Shown here: in pieces, positions 22,839 through 34,370 of the stretch
Layout: each line of letters starts with the position of its first letter
Position numbering within the stretch: position 1 is the stretch's first letter
Source of the DNA: Marinobacter gudaonensis
GTDB lineage: Bacteria > Pseudomonadota > Gammaproteobacteria > Pseudomonadales > Oleiphilaceae
Assembly (NCBI RefSeq): GCF_900115175.1
Contig: NZ_FOYV01000004.1
Span: 140,878-202,901, forward strand
Reading direction: 5' to 3'
Length of the DNA: 62,024 nucleotides
The notes under the pieces: generated by a model
Databases searched by the model: none
What the model was told of the DNA's origin: nothing
Seen by the model: only the letters and a program-made list of their open reading frames with translations
Program-made: the position numbers and the translations under genes

Positions 22839-23825
22839 ATGGGCCTGTTAATCGACGGCAAATGGCACGACAAGTGGTACGACACCGACAAGACCGGCGG
22901 CAAGTTCGAGCGGGAGGCGGCCCGGTTCCGGAACTGGGTGACGGCCGATGGTTCGCCGGGGCCGGACGGTGAGGGTGGCTTCAAGGCCGAGTCTGGCCGT
23001 TATCACCTGTATGTGTCCATGGCCTGCCCGTGGGCGCATCGAACGCTGATCTTCCGCAAGTTGAAAGGGCTTGAGCAGCATATTTCCGTGTCGGTGGTGC
23101 ATCCGGATATGGTCGAGAACGGCTGGGAGTTTCGGCCCGACAGCGAGCAGCACCGGGATCATCTGCATGGCTTGCGCTTTCTGCATGAGCTTTATACCAG
23201 GGCGGCCCCGGACTACACCGGTCGGGTGACGGTGCCCACGCTCTGGGACACCCAGAAGCAGACGATTGCCAGTAACGAATCGGCGGAGATCATCCGCATG
23301 TTCAACTCGGCGTTCAACGATCTCGACGGCGTGCGGAGCGACCTGGACTTCTACCCGGAAGGACTGCGGGAAGACATTGATGCGGTGAACGCCCGGGTCT
23401 ACGACACCGTCAATAACGGCGTCTACAAAGCCGGTTTTGCCACTGCACAGGACAAGTACGAAGAAGCCTACGGAGCGCTGTTTGATTCGCTCGACTGGCT
23501 GGAGCAACGGTTATCGGGCCAGCGGTACCTGGTCGGTGGCCAGCTGACGGAGGCCGACTGGCGGCTGTTTACCACACTCATCCGTTTCGACGCGGTGTAT
23601 TTCAGTCATTTCAAATGCAATCGGCAGCGGATTCAGGACTTCCCCGCGCTCTCTGCGTATGTGCGGGATCTGTATCAGGAGCCGGGCGTGGCCGAGACGG
23701 TGGACATCGGTCAGATCAAACGCCACTACTACGTGAGCCAGCGCACCATCAACCCGACGCAGATCGTGCCGGTGGGACCGGCGCTGGATTTTGACGCGCC
23801 CCATGGGCGTGAGGGGCTGCGGTGA
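22839..23825 (+). CDS. yqjG: glutathionyl-hydroquinone reductase
   Basis: 328 residues, matching the Xi-class glutathione transferase family (YqjG/PcpF/ECM4), which reduces glutathionyl-hydroquinones using glutathione. The catalytic Cys63 is in MACPWAHR; SVSVVHPDMVENGWEF and VPTLWDTQKQTIASNESAEI are family stretches. The C-terminal helical GST domain follows from about 170. No signal peptide; cytoplasmic. It is divergent from the LysR gene, its possible regulator, and convergent with ispB, with a REP-like palindrome between them. Confidence 0.94.
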   Translation: MGLLIDGKWHDKWYDTDKTGGKFEREAARFRNWVTADGSPGPDGEGGFKAESGRYHLYVSMACPWAHRTLIFRKLKGLEQHISVSVVHPDMVENGWEFRPDSEQHRDHLHGLRFLHELYTRAAPDYTGRVTVPTLWDTQKQTIASNESAEIIRMFNSAFNDLDGVRSDLDFYPEGLREDIDAVNARVYDTVNNGVYKAGFATAQDKYEEAYGALFDSLDWLEQRLSGQRYLVGGQLTEADWRLFTTLIRFDAVYFSHFKCNRQRIQDFPALSAYVRDLYQEPGVAETVDIGQIKRHYYVSQRTINPTQIVPVGPALDFDAPHGREGLR

Positions 23826-23842
23826 GTTACAGCGCTAAGCAG

Positions 23843-23872
23843 TGTCGGGTTACGGCTTTGCCTAACCCGACA
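23843..23872 (+). repeat. REP-like palindrome, copy 3
   Basis: TGTCGGGTTACGGCTTTGCC is followed by TAACCCGACA. TGTCGGGTTA pairs perfectly with TAACCCGACA. Related to copies at 7949 and 8457, with G for A in the arm and the compensating C for T in the other arm. It sits between the convergent yqjG and ispB genes and could act as a bidirectional barrier or mRNA end. Confidence 0.8.
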
Positions 23873-23877
23873 AACCA

Positions 23878-24846
23878 CTAGCTGACTCGAGCAACCGCAA
23901 GCTCAGTCAGCAACACCATGGACTCCTTATGTTCGGAGTCGGGTAGGCTCTCCAGGCAATCAGCGGCCAGCGTTGCCTGTTCCCTGGCCTTGGTCATGGT
24001 GTATTCGATGGCACCAGAGCGCTCGACGATGTCCAGAATGCGCGGCAGATCGTCCAGGCCGCCCTTGCGGATCGCCTGGCGAATCAGCTGACGGTCGTCG
24101 TCCGTGCCATGGACCATGGCATGGATCAGGGGCAGGGTGGTCTTACCCTCTGCCAGATCGTCCCCGACGTTCTTGCCCATGGCTTCGGCATCACCGCGGT
24201 AGTCCAGAACGTCGTCCACCAACTGGAACGCCAGCCCCAGGTGCTTGCCGAAGTCCTTGAGCCCTTGCTCCTGCTCCTGGTTCGCACCGGCAAGAAGGGC
24301 TCCGGTGTGGGAGGCGGCTTCAAACAGCATGGCGGTCTTGTTGTGGATGACCTTCATGTACTGTTCTTCGGTGAGATCCGGGTTCTTCACGTTCATCAAC
24401 TGCATGACCTCGCCCTCGGCGATCACCGCCGTAGCATGGGACAGCACGTCCATGATGCGCAGGCTCTGCAGCTCCACCATCATCTCGAACGCCCGGGCGT
24501 AGAGGAAATCACCTACCAGAACACTGGGGGCGTTGCCCCAGCGCGCATTGGCGGTACTGCGGCCCCGGCGCATGTCCGAGGTGTCGACCACGTCGTCGTG
24601 AAGCAGGGTGGCGGTGTGCAGGAATTCGATGACCGCGGCCAGCTTCAGATGGTCGTTCCGGTCGTAGCCGGCGGCCTGGCTGGAAAGCAGAACCAGCAAG
24701 GGTCTCAGGCGCTTACCGCCGCTTTCAATGATGTACTGGGCAATTTTCTCCACCAGGGGAACATCCGAGGCAAGCCGCTGGATGATCAGATCGTTAACCC
24801 GGCTGAAGTCATCGGCCACGGTGTCGTAGATGCGCTGGGCTGTCAT
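23878..24846 (-). CDS. ispB: octaprenyl/polyprenyl diphosphate synthase
   Basis: 322 residues. It extends farnesyl diphosphate to the ubiquinone side chain. The first aspartate-rich motif is LLHDDVVDTSDMRRG (D84, D85, D88) and the second is FQLVDDVLDYRGD. GGKRLRP at about 43-49 binds the diphosphate of IPP. It is divergent from rplU, the classical ispB/rplU arrangement. A minus-strand promoter lies at 24937-24965. Confidence 0.96.
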   Translation of the reverse strand: MTAQRIYDTVADDFSRVNDLIIQRLASDVPLVEKIAQYIIESGGKRLRPLLVLLSSQAAGYDRNDHLKLAAVIEFLHTATLLHDDVVDTSDMRRGRSTANARWGNAPSVLVGDFLYARAFEMMVELQSLRIMDVLSHATAVIAEGEVMQLMNVKNPDLTEEQYMKVIHNKTAMLFEAASHTGALLAGANQEQEQGLKDFGKHLGLAFQLVDDVLDYRGDAEAMGKNVGDDLAEGKTTLPLIHAMVHGTDDDRQLIRQAIRKGGLDDLPRILDIVERSGAIEYTMTKAREQATLAADCLESLPDSEHKESMVLLTELAVARVS

Positions 24847-24936
24847 GCGGCTTGTGGTTCCCTAATCTGGTGATGTTCTGGTGATGCGCTTATGGTTCGT
24901 TCTCGCAAATACCGGTATTAAAGGCAGGTCGCGGCA

Positions 24937-24965
24937 ATGCTAGGTATTGCCGAGATGAGTGTCAA
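24937..24965 (-). promoter_or_regulatory. sigma-70 promoter candidate for ispB
   Basis: On the minus strand: TTGACA (24965-24960), 17 bp, TAGCAT (24942-24937). The -35 is perfect, the -10 is four of six. A hairpin, CGGCAAT (24932-24938) with ATTGCCG (24946-24952), overlaps the -10 region and might be an operator. Confidence 0.55.
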
Positions 24966-24971
24966 CTTGGC

Positions 24972-25000
24972 TTGTGTTGCGAAGCGTCTTTTCGTACAAT
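24972..25000 (+). promoter_or_regulatory. sigma-70 promoter candidate for rplU-rpmA
   Basis: TTGTGT (24972-24977), 17 bp, TACAAT (24995-25000), about 110 bp before rplU. It starts 7 bp from the ispB promoter on the other strand, so the two are back to back. Confidence 0.6.
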
Positions 25001-25111
25001 CACGCGCCCAACTCATCCCAACCTGCGCTCCCTGCTATAGGGTCGCCAGAGCGCCTCCCTTAGAACCAGGTGGATAAGAGCAGGGATGGGTCAATCGTGG
25101 AGAACGAGTGA

Positions 25112-25423
25112 ATGTACGCAGTTATTGTTAGCGGTGGCAAGCAGCACCGTGTTAAAGAAGGCGAAACCCTGAAGCTGGAAAAGCTCGAAGTTGAAACCGG
25201 TGGCAACGTTGAGTTCGATCGCGTTCTGCTGATCGCCGATGGCGACAAGGTTCAGGTAGGTGCGCCGGTGGTTGATGGTGCCAAGGTAACCGCAGAAGTG
25301 GTCGGCCACGGCCGTCACGACAAGGTTCAGATCATCAAGTTCCGTCGTCGTAAGCATCACATGAAGCGTCAGGGCCACCGTCAGTGGTTCACTGAAGTCA
25401 AGATCACGGGTATCAAGGGCTGA
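25112..25423 (+). CDS. rplU: 50S ribosomal protein L21
   Basis: 103 residues, the same length as in E. coli. It starts [20 protein letters not shown] and has the [14 protein letters not shown] stretch near the end, both diagnostic. L21 binds 23S rRNA next to L20. A GGAG lies upstream of the ATG. It forms the rplU-rpmA pair, followed by a terminator and obgE. Confidence 0.98.
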   Translation: MYAVIVSGGKQHRVKEGETLKLEKLEVETGGNVEFDRVLLIADGDKVQVGAPVVDGAKVTAEVVGHGRHDKVQIIKFRRRKHHMKRQGHRQWFTEVKITGIKG

Positions 25424-25459
25424 GACCCTGGATTTACCCCTTAGAGAAGGAGGCTGGTA

Positions 25460-25720
25460 ATGGCTCATAAAAAGGCAGCAGGTAGTACCCGTAACGGTCG
25501 CGATTCCGAGTCGAAACGACTTGGTGTGAAGCGCTTCGGCGGTGAGACTGTTTCTGCAGGCAGCATCATCATTCGTCAGCGTGGCACCCGTTTCCACGCT
25601 GGCAGCAACGTTGGCATTGGCAAGGACCACACCCTGTTCGCGAAAGCAGACGGCCAGGTGAAGTTCGAGACCAAAGGCCCGCAGAGCCGCAAGTTCGTGA
25701 GCATCGTTCCGGCTGCGTAA
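25460..25720 (+). CDS. rpmA: 50S ribosomal protein L27
   Basis: 86 residues. [20 protein letters not shown] and [20 protein letters not shown] are diagnostic. The N-terminus reaches the peptidyl transferase centre in the ribosome. The ribosome binding site GAAGGAGG lies nine bases before the ATG, one of the best in the window. It begins 36 bp after rplU. Confidence 0.98.
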   Translation: MAHKKAAGSTRNGRDSESKRLGVKRFGGETVSAGSIIIRQRGTRFHAGSNVGIGKDHTLFAKADGQVKFETKGPQSRKFVSIVPAA

Positions 25721-25796
25721 GCAGCGGCGATCCGGTTCTGTCGAACCTTGGATGGCGCTGGTATCCTGATAACATCAGGGTGTCAGAGCCATCCGG

Positions 25797-25833
25797 AGCC
25801 CCGCAAAGCTTCCTTGAGGCTGCGGGGCTTTTT
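25797..25833 (+). terminator. intrinsic terminator of rplU-rpmA
   Basis: AGCCCCGCA (25797-25805) and TGCGGGGCT (25821-25829) form a 9-bp perfect stem followed by a T-run. It lies 31 bp before the obgE start, so obgE may depend on read-through or its own promoter. Confidence 0.9.
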
Positions 25834-25861
25834 AGTTTATGCGCGTGGCGCAAAGGGTTGA

Positions 25862-27058
<1,197 letters not shown>

Positions 27059-27085
27059 TCGCGTAAGAGGAAGTGTCCACGGATC

Positions 27086-28210
27086 ATGACTGAACGCGTA
27101 CAGTTGCGCCAGGCCCGACGCCTGGTGATCAAGATTGGCAGTGCCCTGCTGACAGACGATGGCAAGGGCCTGGATGTGGCTGCCCTGGGTTTGTGGGTGG
27201 ACCAGATTGCCGAACTGGTCGAAGACGGTGTGGAAGTTGTGGTGGTGTCATCGGGCTCCGTGGCCGAGGGTATGAGTCGTCTTGGCTGGACCGTGCGCCC
27301 GGAGCAGTTGCATGAACTGCAGGCCGCCGCCGCGGTCGGGCAGATGGGGCTGGTGCAGACCTGGGAGGCGCAGTTCAAGCGCCACGATATCCATACCGCG
27401 CAGATTCTGCTGACCCACGATGATTTGTCTGATCGCAAACGCTACCTGAATGGCCGCAGCACGCTGCGGGCCCTGCTCAATTTCGGCGTGGTGCCCATCG
27501 TCAATGAAAACGACACGGTGGTGACCGACGAAATCCGGTTTGGCGACAACGATACCCTGGGGGCGCTGGTCGCCAACCTGATTGAGGCCGACGGCCTGAT
27601 CATTCTCACTGATCAGTTGGGGTTGTTCGACAAGGATCCGCGCAAGCACGCGGATGCCCGCCTGGTCACCGAGCGAAAAGCTGGCGACCACGAGCTGGAT
27701 GCCATGGCCGGGGGCGGTGCCGGTGTACTTGGTCGCGGCGGCATGCAGACCAAGTTGCGGGCGGCCCGGTTGGCTGCCCGCTCCGGCGCTTTCACGGTGA
27801 TCGTCGGCGGTCGCATCGAGGGGGTGATCAGCCGGCTCAGGCAGGGCGACGTTATTGGTACCCTGTTGTTACCTGAGCAAGGTAGAATCGCGGCGCGCAA
27901 GCAGTGGCTGGCGAGTCATCTGCAGACTCGGGGCAGGCTCACTCTTGATGATGGTGCGGTTAAGGTGCTGTGCCTGGGTGGTCGCAGTCTGCTCCCGGTC
28001 GGTGTAAAGGGGGTGGCCGGGCAGTTCCGGCGCGGCGAGATGGTCTCGTGTGTTGACCAGTCCGGTCGTGAGGTTGCCCGGGGGCTGGTAAATTATGACG
28101 CGGACGAGGCCCGGGCCATTGCCGGACGCTCCAGTGACCGGATTACCGAGATTCTCGGCTATATGTCCGGCGAGGAGATGATTCACCGGGACAATCTGGT
28201 GATTGTGTAG
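27086..28210 (+). CDS. proB: glutamate 5-kinase
   Basis: 374 residues. It catalyses the first step of proline synthesis. An amino-acid kinase domain ([11 protein letters not shown] near the start; [21 protein letters not shown]) is followed by a C-terminal PUA domain from about 275. obgE-proB is the Pseudomonas order. A bidirectional terminator separates it from the convergent rpsT. Confidence 0.97.
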   Translation: MTERVQLRQARRLVIKIGSALLTDDGKGLDVAALGLWVDQIAELVEDGVEVVVVSSGSVAEGMSRLGWTVRPEQLHELQAAAAVGQMGLVQTWEAQFKRHDIHTAQILLTHDDLSDRKRYLNGRSTLRALLNFGVVPIVNENDTVVTDEIRFGDNDTLGALVANLIEADGLIILTDQLGLFDKDPRKHADARLVTERKAGDHELDAMAGGGAGVLGRGGMQTKLRAARLAARSGAFTVIVGGRIEGVISRLRQGDVIGTLLLPEQGRIAARKQWLASHLQTRGRLTLDDGAVKVLCLGGRSLLPVGVKGVAGQFRRGEMVSCVDQSGREVARGLVNYDADEARAIAGRSSDRITEILGYMSGEEMIHRDNLVIV

Positions 28211-28240
28211 TGGGGCTTTCCGCTGATAAAAGCCGCCCAT

Positions 28241-28270
28241 AAAAAAACCGGCCAGATGGCCGGTTTTTTA
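28241..28270 (+). terminator. bidirectional terminator between proB and rpsT
   Basis: A-run, ACCGGCC (ending 28253), loop, GGCCGGT and a T-run to 28270. The A-run before and T-run after the stem let it work on both strands, fitting convergent proB and rpsT. Confidence 0.93.
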
Positions 28271-28292
28271 TTTTCCCGAAAGCGGGCCTGAA

Positions 28293-28562
28293 TCAGGCGC
28301 TCTTCAGGGACTTGATCTTGGCGCTCAGGCGGCTCTTGCTGCGAGCGACCTTGTTCTTCGCGAAGATACCCTTGTTCACCATGCTGTCCATGATCGGCTG
28401 GGCCTTCTGGAAAGCGGCCTGGGCTTCTTCGTAGTTGCCGGCTTCGATCTTGGACTGAACTTTCTTGATGTAGGTACGAGCCATGGAACGCAGGCTTGCA
28501 TTGTGCTTGCGGTTCTTCTCGTTCTGACGTGCGCGCTTCTTGGCTTGCGGGGAATTTGCCAC
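28293..28562 (-). CDS. rpsT: 30S ribosomal protein S20
   Basis: 89 residues. The start is GTG at 28562, giving MANSPQAKKRARQNEKNRKH as in other S20 proteins, with CAGGAG eight bases upstream; a longer frame from 28625 would put the known N-terminus inside. A weak start codon is also found in E. coli rpsT (UUG), where it is involved in autoregulation. S20 binds 16S rRNA early in 30S assembly. Confidence 0.97.
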   Translation of the reverse strand: MANSPQAKKRARQNEKNRKHNASLRSMARTYIKKVQSKIEAGNYEEAQAAFQKAQPIMDSMVNKGIFAKNKVARSKSRLSAKIKSLKSA

Positions 28563-28654
28563 CGTAAAACTCCTGAAAATCCTGAATTCGTTGCTGAATG
28601 ATTCGTTACATCGCGGGCGCGCCAAAACCAGCGCGTCGAAATAAATGACGCGGA

Positions 28655-28683
28655 ACTATGCCGCCCAATCCCCCAAATGTCAA
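28655..28683 (-). promoter_or_regulatory. sigma-70 promoter candidate for rpsT
   Basis: On the minus strand: TTGACA (28683-28678), 17 bp, CATAGT (28660-28655). The -35 is perfect and the -10 is four of six. The start of transcription would lie about 85 bp before the GTG. Confidence 0.6.
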
Positions 28684-28822
28684 GACCAAAACCCATTTCA
28701 TGCCCCACGCCGTAAGGCCTGTGCTAAACTCGCCGCTCACCGGATGCGGGCTGAAACGGGAAGCAGGTAATTCCCGAAATACCCGCCAACTTGGATGCAC
28801 ACAATGTCACCCCAGGGCCTGC

Positions 28823-30403
28823 ATGTCCTCGCAATCTGAAACGCCTCCAGAACAGAAACAACTGCCCCGGGCGCCCGGTCTGTTGAGATCCTCTGGCCTG
28901 GTGGGAGCGATGACCATGCTCTCCCGGGTGCTCGGGCTGGTTCGGGATATGGTGATCGCCCGGTATTTTGGCGCCGGGGCCGGAGCAGATGCCTTTTTTG
29001 TGGCGTTCAAGATTCCGAACTTCCTGCGCCGCCTGTTTGCGGAGGGTGCGTTTTCACAGGCTTTTGTGCCGGTGCTTTCCTCCTACCGGCAGACGCAATC
29101 CCTGTCGGAGGTTCAGCGGCTGGTCAATGCGGTGGCCGGGTCTCTGGGGCTGGTCCTGCTGGGGGTGACCCTGGTAGCCATCCTGGGCGCGCCGGTACTG
29201 ACGGCCATCTTTGCCCCGGGTTTTCTTGATGATGAAGTGAAGTTCGCGCTGACCAGCGACATGCTGCGGATCACCTTTCCCTACCTGTTGCTGATCTCCC
29301 TGACGGCCTTTGCCGGAGGCATTCTTAACAGCTACGACCGATTTGCCGTACCGGCGTTTACGCCTGTATTGCTCAATCTTTCAATGATTGCAGCGGCCAT
29401 CTGGTTGACGCCGCTGATGGCAGAACCGGTCGTGGCGTTGGCCTGGGGTGTTTTTATTGCCGGCGCGCTGCAGTTGTTTTTCCAATTGCCGTTCCTGATG
29501 CGACTGGGGCTGATGCCCCGGCCGCGAGTGGATTATCGCCACGAGGGCGTCAGTCGTATCCTCAAGCTGATGGTGCCGGCGCTCTTCGGGGTCTCGGTGA
29601 GTCAGATCAACCTTTTGCTCGATACCGTGCTTGCCTCCTTTCTACAGACCGGCAGTGTGTCCTGGCTTTACTACTCGGATCGGCTCTCGGAATTGCCCCT
29701 CGGCGTCTTTGGCATCGCCATTGCCACGGTGATCCTGCCCAGTCTGTCCCGGAAACACGCCGCTGCCTCCGCAGATCAGTTCGCCGCCACTCTTGACTGG
29801 GCGGTTCGGGCGGTGCTGCTGATTGGCTTGCCGGCGGCGCTGGCGCTGGCTCTGCTGGCGGAGCCGTTGATCGCCACCCTGTTTCACTATGGTGAGGTCA
29901 CCGACCGCGATGTGGCCATGTCGGCCCAGAGCCTGCGGGCCTATTCGGCGGGTCTGCTTGCCTTCATGTTGATCAAGGTGCTTGCGCCCGGCTTTTTTGC
30001 TCGTGAAGACACAAAAACGCCGGTGAAGATTGGCATCATCGCCATGGTGGCCAACATGGTGTTCAATCTGATGCTGGTGTTCCCCCTGGCGCACGCCGGC
30101 CTTGCGCTGGCCACCTCGCTGTCGGCCTGGCTCAATGGCTTTCTGCTGTGGCGCGGGTTGCGCAAGGAGGGCGCCTGGCAGAGCCAGCCTGGTTGGCCGC
30201 GGTTCCTGCTCCAGATCCTGTTTGCCAACGGTGCCCTGGCGGCGGTTATTCTGTGGCTCAAGCCGCCGGTGGCCGAATGGCTGGCCAATGGCGGCTACCA
30301 GCGGGCGGCCGATATGGCGGTTCTGGTGATGGCCGGGGTGTTCGTGTACTTCCTTGTGCTGGCCCTCACCGGGGTTCGGGTAAGACATTTTCGGCACAGG
30401 TAA
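28823..30403 (+). CDS. murJ: lipid II flippase MurJ
   Basis: 526 residues from ATG 28823. The frame is open back to 28658, but the extra 55 residues do not resemble the family and would overlap the rpsT promoter. MurJ is an inner-membrane MOP-superfamily protein moving lipid II across the membrane for peptidoglycan synthesis. About 14 hydrophobic segments can be counted. SRVLGLVRDMVIARYFGAG near the start and FFARED near residue 394 are family signatures. It reads into ribF, as in Pseudomonas. Confidence 0.95.
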   Translation: MSSQSETPPEQKQLPRAPGLLRSSGLVGAMTMLSRVLGLVRDMVIARYFGAGAGADAFFVAFKIPNFLRRLFAEGAFSQAFVPVLSSYRQTQSLSEVQRLVNAVAGSLGLVLLGVTLVAILGAPVLTAIFAPGFLDDEVKFALTSDMLRITFPYLLLISLTAFAGGILNSYDRFAVPAFTPVLLNLSMIAAAIWLTPLMAEPVVALAWGVFIAGALQLFFQLPFLMRLGLMPRPRVDYRHEGVSRILKLMVPALFGVSVSQINLLLDTVLASFLQTGSVSWLYYSDRLSELPLGVFGIAIATVILPSLSRKHAAASADQFAATLDWAVRAVLLIGLPAALALALLAEPLIATLFHYGEVTDRDVAMSAQSLRAYSAGLLAFMLIKVLAPGFFAREDTKTPVKIGIIAMVANMVFNLMLVFPLAHAGLALATSLSAWLNGFLLWRGLRKEGAWQSQPGWPRFLLQILFANGALAAVILWLKPPVAEWLANGGYQRAADMAVLVMAGVFVYFLVLALTGVRVRHFRHR

Positions 30404-30411
30404 GGTATAAT
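30382..30411 (+). promoter_or_regulatory. sigma-70 promoter candidate for ribF-ileS-lspA-fkpB-ispH
   Basis: AAGACA (30382-30387), 18 bp, TATAAT (30406-30411). The -10 is perfect. The site overlaps the last codons of murJ and lies 73 bp before ribF. Confidence 0.5.
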
Positions 30412-30483
30412 CGCGCGTTTTCTCACCAGCGTTACCGACGGGAGTGCGCTGAAAGCTAGCTGGCAATTGAAGGTTCGCATTAC

Positions 30484-31455
30484 ATGCGTCTGATCCGGGG
30501 CCTGACCAACCTGAAAGCGCTGTCGCAGCGGGGGGATTCCCCTCTCGGGCGTGGCTGCGTTGCCACCATCGGCAATTTTGATGGCGTTCATCTCGGCCAT
30601 AAAACCATCATTGATCAGGTCATCAGCAAGGCCGAGGCTCTTGGCGTGCCTTCGGTGGTGATGGTCTTCGAGCCCCAGCCACGGGAATTCTTCCAGGGCA
30701 GCGAGGCGCCGCCACGGCTGATGAACTTTCGCCAGAAATTCGAGTCCCTGCTCGCCGAGGGTGTGGATATTGTGTTGTGCCTGCGCTTTAACCAGGCGTT
30801 TCGCAGTTATTCTGCCATGGGCTTTGTGGAGGATGTTCTGATTCAGGGACTGGGAGTCCGGCACCTGGTGGTGGGGGATGATTTCCGGTTTGGTTGCGAC
30901 CGCGCCGGGGATTTCAACCTGTTGCAGGAGGTCGGTAGCGCCCGCGGTTTTTCGGTGGAGAACACGCGCACGGTCACCGTGGCCGGCGAACGGGTCAGCA
31001 GCACCCGGGTGCGTGAACTGCTGACCGTGAATGGCCTGGAGCAGGCCGAAGCGCTGCTGGGCCACCCTTACCGGATCAGAGGGCGCGTGGTGTATGGCCG
31101 CCAGTTGGGTCGCCAGATCGGTGCGCCCACCGCCAACATCCTGCTGCACCGGACGGCGCCCCTGAGGGGCGTCTATGTTGTCTCGGCCGCTCTGGATGAC
31201 GGCTCACGATACGATGGGGTGGCCAACATCGGCTTGCGTCCGACGGTGGACGGCAAACAGCCGTCACTGGAAGTGCACCTGTTTGACTTTGCTGGCACAC
31301 TTTATGGCCAGCACCTTGAAGTGGTCTTCCGCCACGGGCTGCGGGATGAGGAAAAGTTTGAATCCGTAGACCAGTTGAAAGACCAGATTGCCCGCGATTT
31401 CGAAGACGCCCGTGCCTGGATCGCCGAACACGGCTCGGAGAAAAGTACGGATTGA
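30484..31455 (+). CDS. ribF: bifunctional riboflavin kinase/FAD synthetase
   Basis: 323 residues. The N-terminal FAD synthetase domain (TIGNFDGVHLGHKTII, about 24-39) and the C-terminal riboflavin kinase domain (GRVVYGRQLGRQIGAPTANI) together turn riboflavin into FMN and FAD. It uses the product of the rib operon at 14006-16815. ribF-ileS-lspA is a classic conserved order. Confidence 0.97.
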   Translation: MRLIRGLTNLKALSQRGDSPLGRGCVATIGNFDGVHLGHKTIIDQVISKAEALGVPSVVMVFEPQPREFFQGSEAPPRLMNFRQKFESLLAEGVDIVLCLRFNQAFRSYSAMGFVEDVLIQGLGVRHLVVGDDFRFGCDRAGDFNLLQEVGSARGFSVENTRTVTVAGERVSSTRVRELLTVNGLEQAEALLGHPYRIRGRVVYGRQLGRQIGAPTANILLHRTAPLRGVYVVSAALDDGSRYDGVANIGLRPTVDGKQPSLEVHLFDFAGTLYGQHLEVVFRHGLRDEEKFESVDQLKDQIARDFEDARAWIAEHGSEKSTD

Positions 31456-31550
31456 ATCGCCGTACAGCGCCCCAACGATGGTAAGCGCGCGCCGATATAC
31501 GCATGACTGACCAACACTGACCAAGACCCGGAAGAGTACGCACACAGACC

Positions 31551-34370
31551 ATGAGCGACTACAAGCACACCCTGAATCTGCCGGAAACCGCCTTCCCGAT
31601 GCGCGGCAACCTGGCCAAGCGCGAGCCGGAAATGCTCAAGCGCTGGCAGGATCTCGACGTCTACGGCAACCTGCGCAAGCAGCGCGAGGGGCGGGACAAG
31701 TTCATTCTTCACGATGGCCCTCCCTACGCCAACGGCAGCATTCATATCGGTCATGCGGTCAACAAGATCCTCAAGGACATGATCGTCAAGTCCCGCAGCT
31801 TCATGGGCTATGACGCGCCCTATGTGCCGGGCTGGGACTGCCATGGTCTGCCGATTGAGCACAAGGTTGAGCAGGAAATTGGCAAGGCCGGTGTGAAGGT
31901 GGATTACAAGACGTTCCGCCAGGCGTGCCGTGACTATGCCACCAAGCAGATTGCCGGGCAGAAGGACGACTTCATCCGTCTGGGCGTGATGGGCGAATGG
32001 GACAAACCCTACCTGACCATGGACCCGAAGGTAGAAGCGGGCATCGTGCGTGCGCTGGGCAAGATCGTCGCCCGGGGCCACCTGGTGCGTGGTTACAAGC
32101 CGGTTTACTGGAGTGTGGTGGGGCAGTCCGCCCTGGCAGAGGCCGAGGTGGAATACCAGGACAAGACCTCCACCCAGATTGACGTGCGTTTTACGGCAGT
32201 CGATCAGGCGAAGGCGCTGTCGGTGTTCGGCACCGATAAAGGTGAGGGCAATGTTTCAGTCGTGATCTGGACCACCACACCGTGGACCATCCCGGCGAAC
32301 CAGGCCGTTTCGCTGAACGCGGATTTGAACTACGCCCTGGTGCAGACCGACGTCGGTCACGGACCCGAGCGTATGATCCTGGCGGCCGATATGGTGGACG
32401 GCATCATGGCGCGCTGGCAGGTCGAGAAGTTCGAAGTCCTGGCCACCTGCGCCGGCTCCGATCTGGAACACCTGGTACTTCAGCACCCTATCTACGACAA
32501 GCAGGTGCCGGTGATTCTGGGCGACCACGTGTCGACCGACGCCGGTACCGGTGCCGTTCATACCGCGCCGGATCACGGTATGGAAGACTTCGAGGTGGGC
32601 AAGGCCTACCACATTGGCACCCTGAATCTGGTGCAGGCCGATGGCACTTACACCTCGGCCGCCGGCGAGCTGGCGGGTGTGCACGTGTACAAGGCCGACG
32701 AGCCGGTGTGCAGTGCCCTTGAGCGCGAGGGCAAGCTGGTTCGCTCGGAAAAGTTCCGTCACAGCTACCCCCATTGCTGGCGGACCAAGACACCGCTGAT
32801 TTACCGGGCCACGCCGCAATGGTTCATCAGCATGGACAAGGAAAACCTGCGGGCCGATGCCCTGGAAGCCATCAAGGGCGTGCGCTGGGTGCCGTCCTGG
32901 GGCCAGAACCGCATCGAGGCCATGTTCAACCAGTCGCCGGATTGGTGCATCTCCCGTCAGCGGACCTGGGGCGTACCCATTACCCTGTTCATCCATAAGG
33001 AAACCCAGGAGCTGCACCCGGACACCCAGAACCTGATCGAGAAGGTGGCCCAGCAGATCGAGGAAGGCGGCATTGACGCCTGGTACGACCTGGATGCTTC
33101 GGCGCTGCTGGGCAGCGATGCCGAGCAGTACGAAAAGGTTATGGATACGCTGGACGTCTGGTTTGACTCGGGCGTCACCCACGAATCAGTGCTTCGGGTC
33201 CGTGAAGAGCTGGGTCAGTTCCCGGCCGACATGTACCTTGAGGGATCCGACCAGCATCGGGGCTGGTTCCAGTCGTCCCTGAAGACCTCCATCGCGATGA
33301 ACGGCGTGGCACCGTACAAGCAGGTGCTGACCCACGGCTTTACCGTGGACGGCAAGGGCCACAAGATGTCCAAGTCTCTGGGCAACGTGATCGCGCCCCA
33401 GGAAGTCATGAACGAGCTGGGTGCGGACATCCTGCGCCTGTGGGTGGCCGCCACTGATTACAGCGGTGAGATGACCGTGTCCAAGGACATCCTGCGCCAG
33501 ACCGCCGATGGCTATCGTCGTATTCGCAATACCGCCCGCTTCCTGCTGAGCAACCTGACCGGGTTCGAGCCGGAGCAGCATATGGTGGCGCCGGAGGACA
33601 TGATTGCCCTGGACCGCTGGATGGTTGACCGGGCGCTGCAGTTGCAGCAGGAGCTTCACGAGGACTACGGCAACTATGCTTTCCTGCGGATCTACCAGAA
33701 GGTCTATAACTTCTGCGAAGCGACACTGGGGGGCTTCTACCTCGACATCATCAAGGACCGGCAGTACACCACCCAGGCCGACAGTCTGGCGCGGCGCTCG
33801 TGCCAGACCGCCCTGTACCACGTTGCCGAAGCGCTGGTGCGCTGGATTGCCCCGATTCTGAGCTTCACCGCGGATGAAATCTGGCAGCATCTGCCCGGCC
33901 AGCGCAGCGACACCGTCTTCTACGAAACCTGGTACGAGGGCCTGACCGCTCTGCCGGAAAACGCTGAGCTGGGTCGCGAGTACTGGCGTGAGATCTACAG
34001 TGTCAAGGAAGCGGTGAACAAATGCCTGGAAGAGGCCCGGGCGCGGGGCGAAATCAAGGGCTCCCTGAGCGCAGAAGTGACCCTGTACTGCGAAGGCGAC
34101 CTTGCCGCCGACCTGAAGCACCTCGGTGAAGAACTGCGGTTTGTGCTGATTACATCCGAGGCCGCCGTCAAGCCGGTTTCTGAAGCCGGAGACGCGGAGA
34201 TGACGGCCCACGAAGGGCTGCGTGTGAAGGTGACCCCGGCTGCCCACAGCAAGTGCGAGCGCTGCTGGCACCATCGGGAGGATGTCGGCCGGAACGCCAA
34301 GTACGAGGACCTCTGCGGTCGCTGCGTCACCAATGTGGAAGGGCCCGGCGAAGCCCGCGCTTACGCCTGA
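31551..34370 (+). CDS. ileS: isoleucyl-tRNA synthetase
   Basis: 939 residues, class I, normal length. HIGH motif [16 protein letters not shown] (near 57-72) and KMSKS in [10 protein letters not shown] (about 602-611) are present. The CP1 editing domain includes [14 protein letters not shown] and [12 protein letters not shown]. The C-terminal zinc ribbon has CERCWHH and CGRC. This is the bacterial short type (mupirocin-sensitive class by family, not tested). The stop overlaps the lspA ATG by one base (TGATG). Confidence 0.98.
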   Translation: MSDYKHTLNLPETAFPMRGNLAKREPEMLKRWQDLDVYGNLRKQREGRDKFILHDGPPYANGSIHIGHAVNKILKDMIVKSRSFMGYDAPYVPGWDCHGLPIEHKVEQEIGKAGVKVDYKTFRQACRDYATKQIAGQKDDFIRLGVMGEWDKPYLTMDPKVEAGIVRALGKIVARGHLVRGYKPVYWSVVGQSALAEAEVEYQDKTSTQIDVRFTAVDQAKALSVFGTDKGEGNVSVVIWTTTPWTIPANQAVSLNADLNYALVQTDVGHGPERMILAADMVDGIMARWQVEKFEVLATCAGSDLEHLVLQHPIYDKQVPVILGDHVSTDAGTGAVHTAPDHGMEDFEVGKAYHIGTLNLVQADGTYTSAAGELAGVHVYKADEPVCSALEREGKLVRSEKFRHSYPHCWRTKTPLIYRATPQWFISMDKENLRADALEAIKGVRWVPSWGQNRIEAMFNQSPDWCISRQRTWGVPITLFIHKETQELHPDTQNLIEKVAQQIEEGGIDAWYDLDASALLGSDAEQYEKVMDTLDVWFDSGVTHESVLRVREELGQFPADMYLEGSDQHRGWFQSSLKTSIAMNGVAPYKQVLTHGFTVDGKGHKMSKSLGNVIAPQEVMNELGADILRLWVAATDYSGEMTVSKDILRQTADGYRRIRNTARFLLSNLTGFEPEQHMVAPEDMIALDRWMVDRALQLQQELHEDYGNYAFLRIYQKVYNFCEATLGGFYLDIIKDRQYTTQADSLARRSCQTALYHVAEALVRWIAPILSFTADEIWQHLPGQRSDTVFYETWYEGLTALPENAELGREYWREIYSVKEAVNKCLEEARARGEIKGSLSAEVTLYCEGDLAADLKHLGEELRFVLITSEAAVKPVSEAGDAEMTAHEGLRVKVTPAAHSKCERCWHHREDVGRNAKYEDLCGRCVTNVEGPGEARAYA

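Noticed and set aside
34253..34369. N-terminal extension of lspA inside ileS
   Set aside because: Arg-rich composition unlike any signal peptidase II; the start overlapping the ileS stop fits the family.
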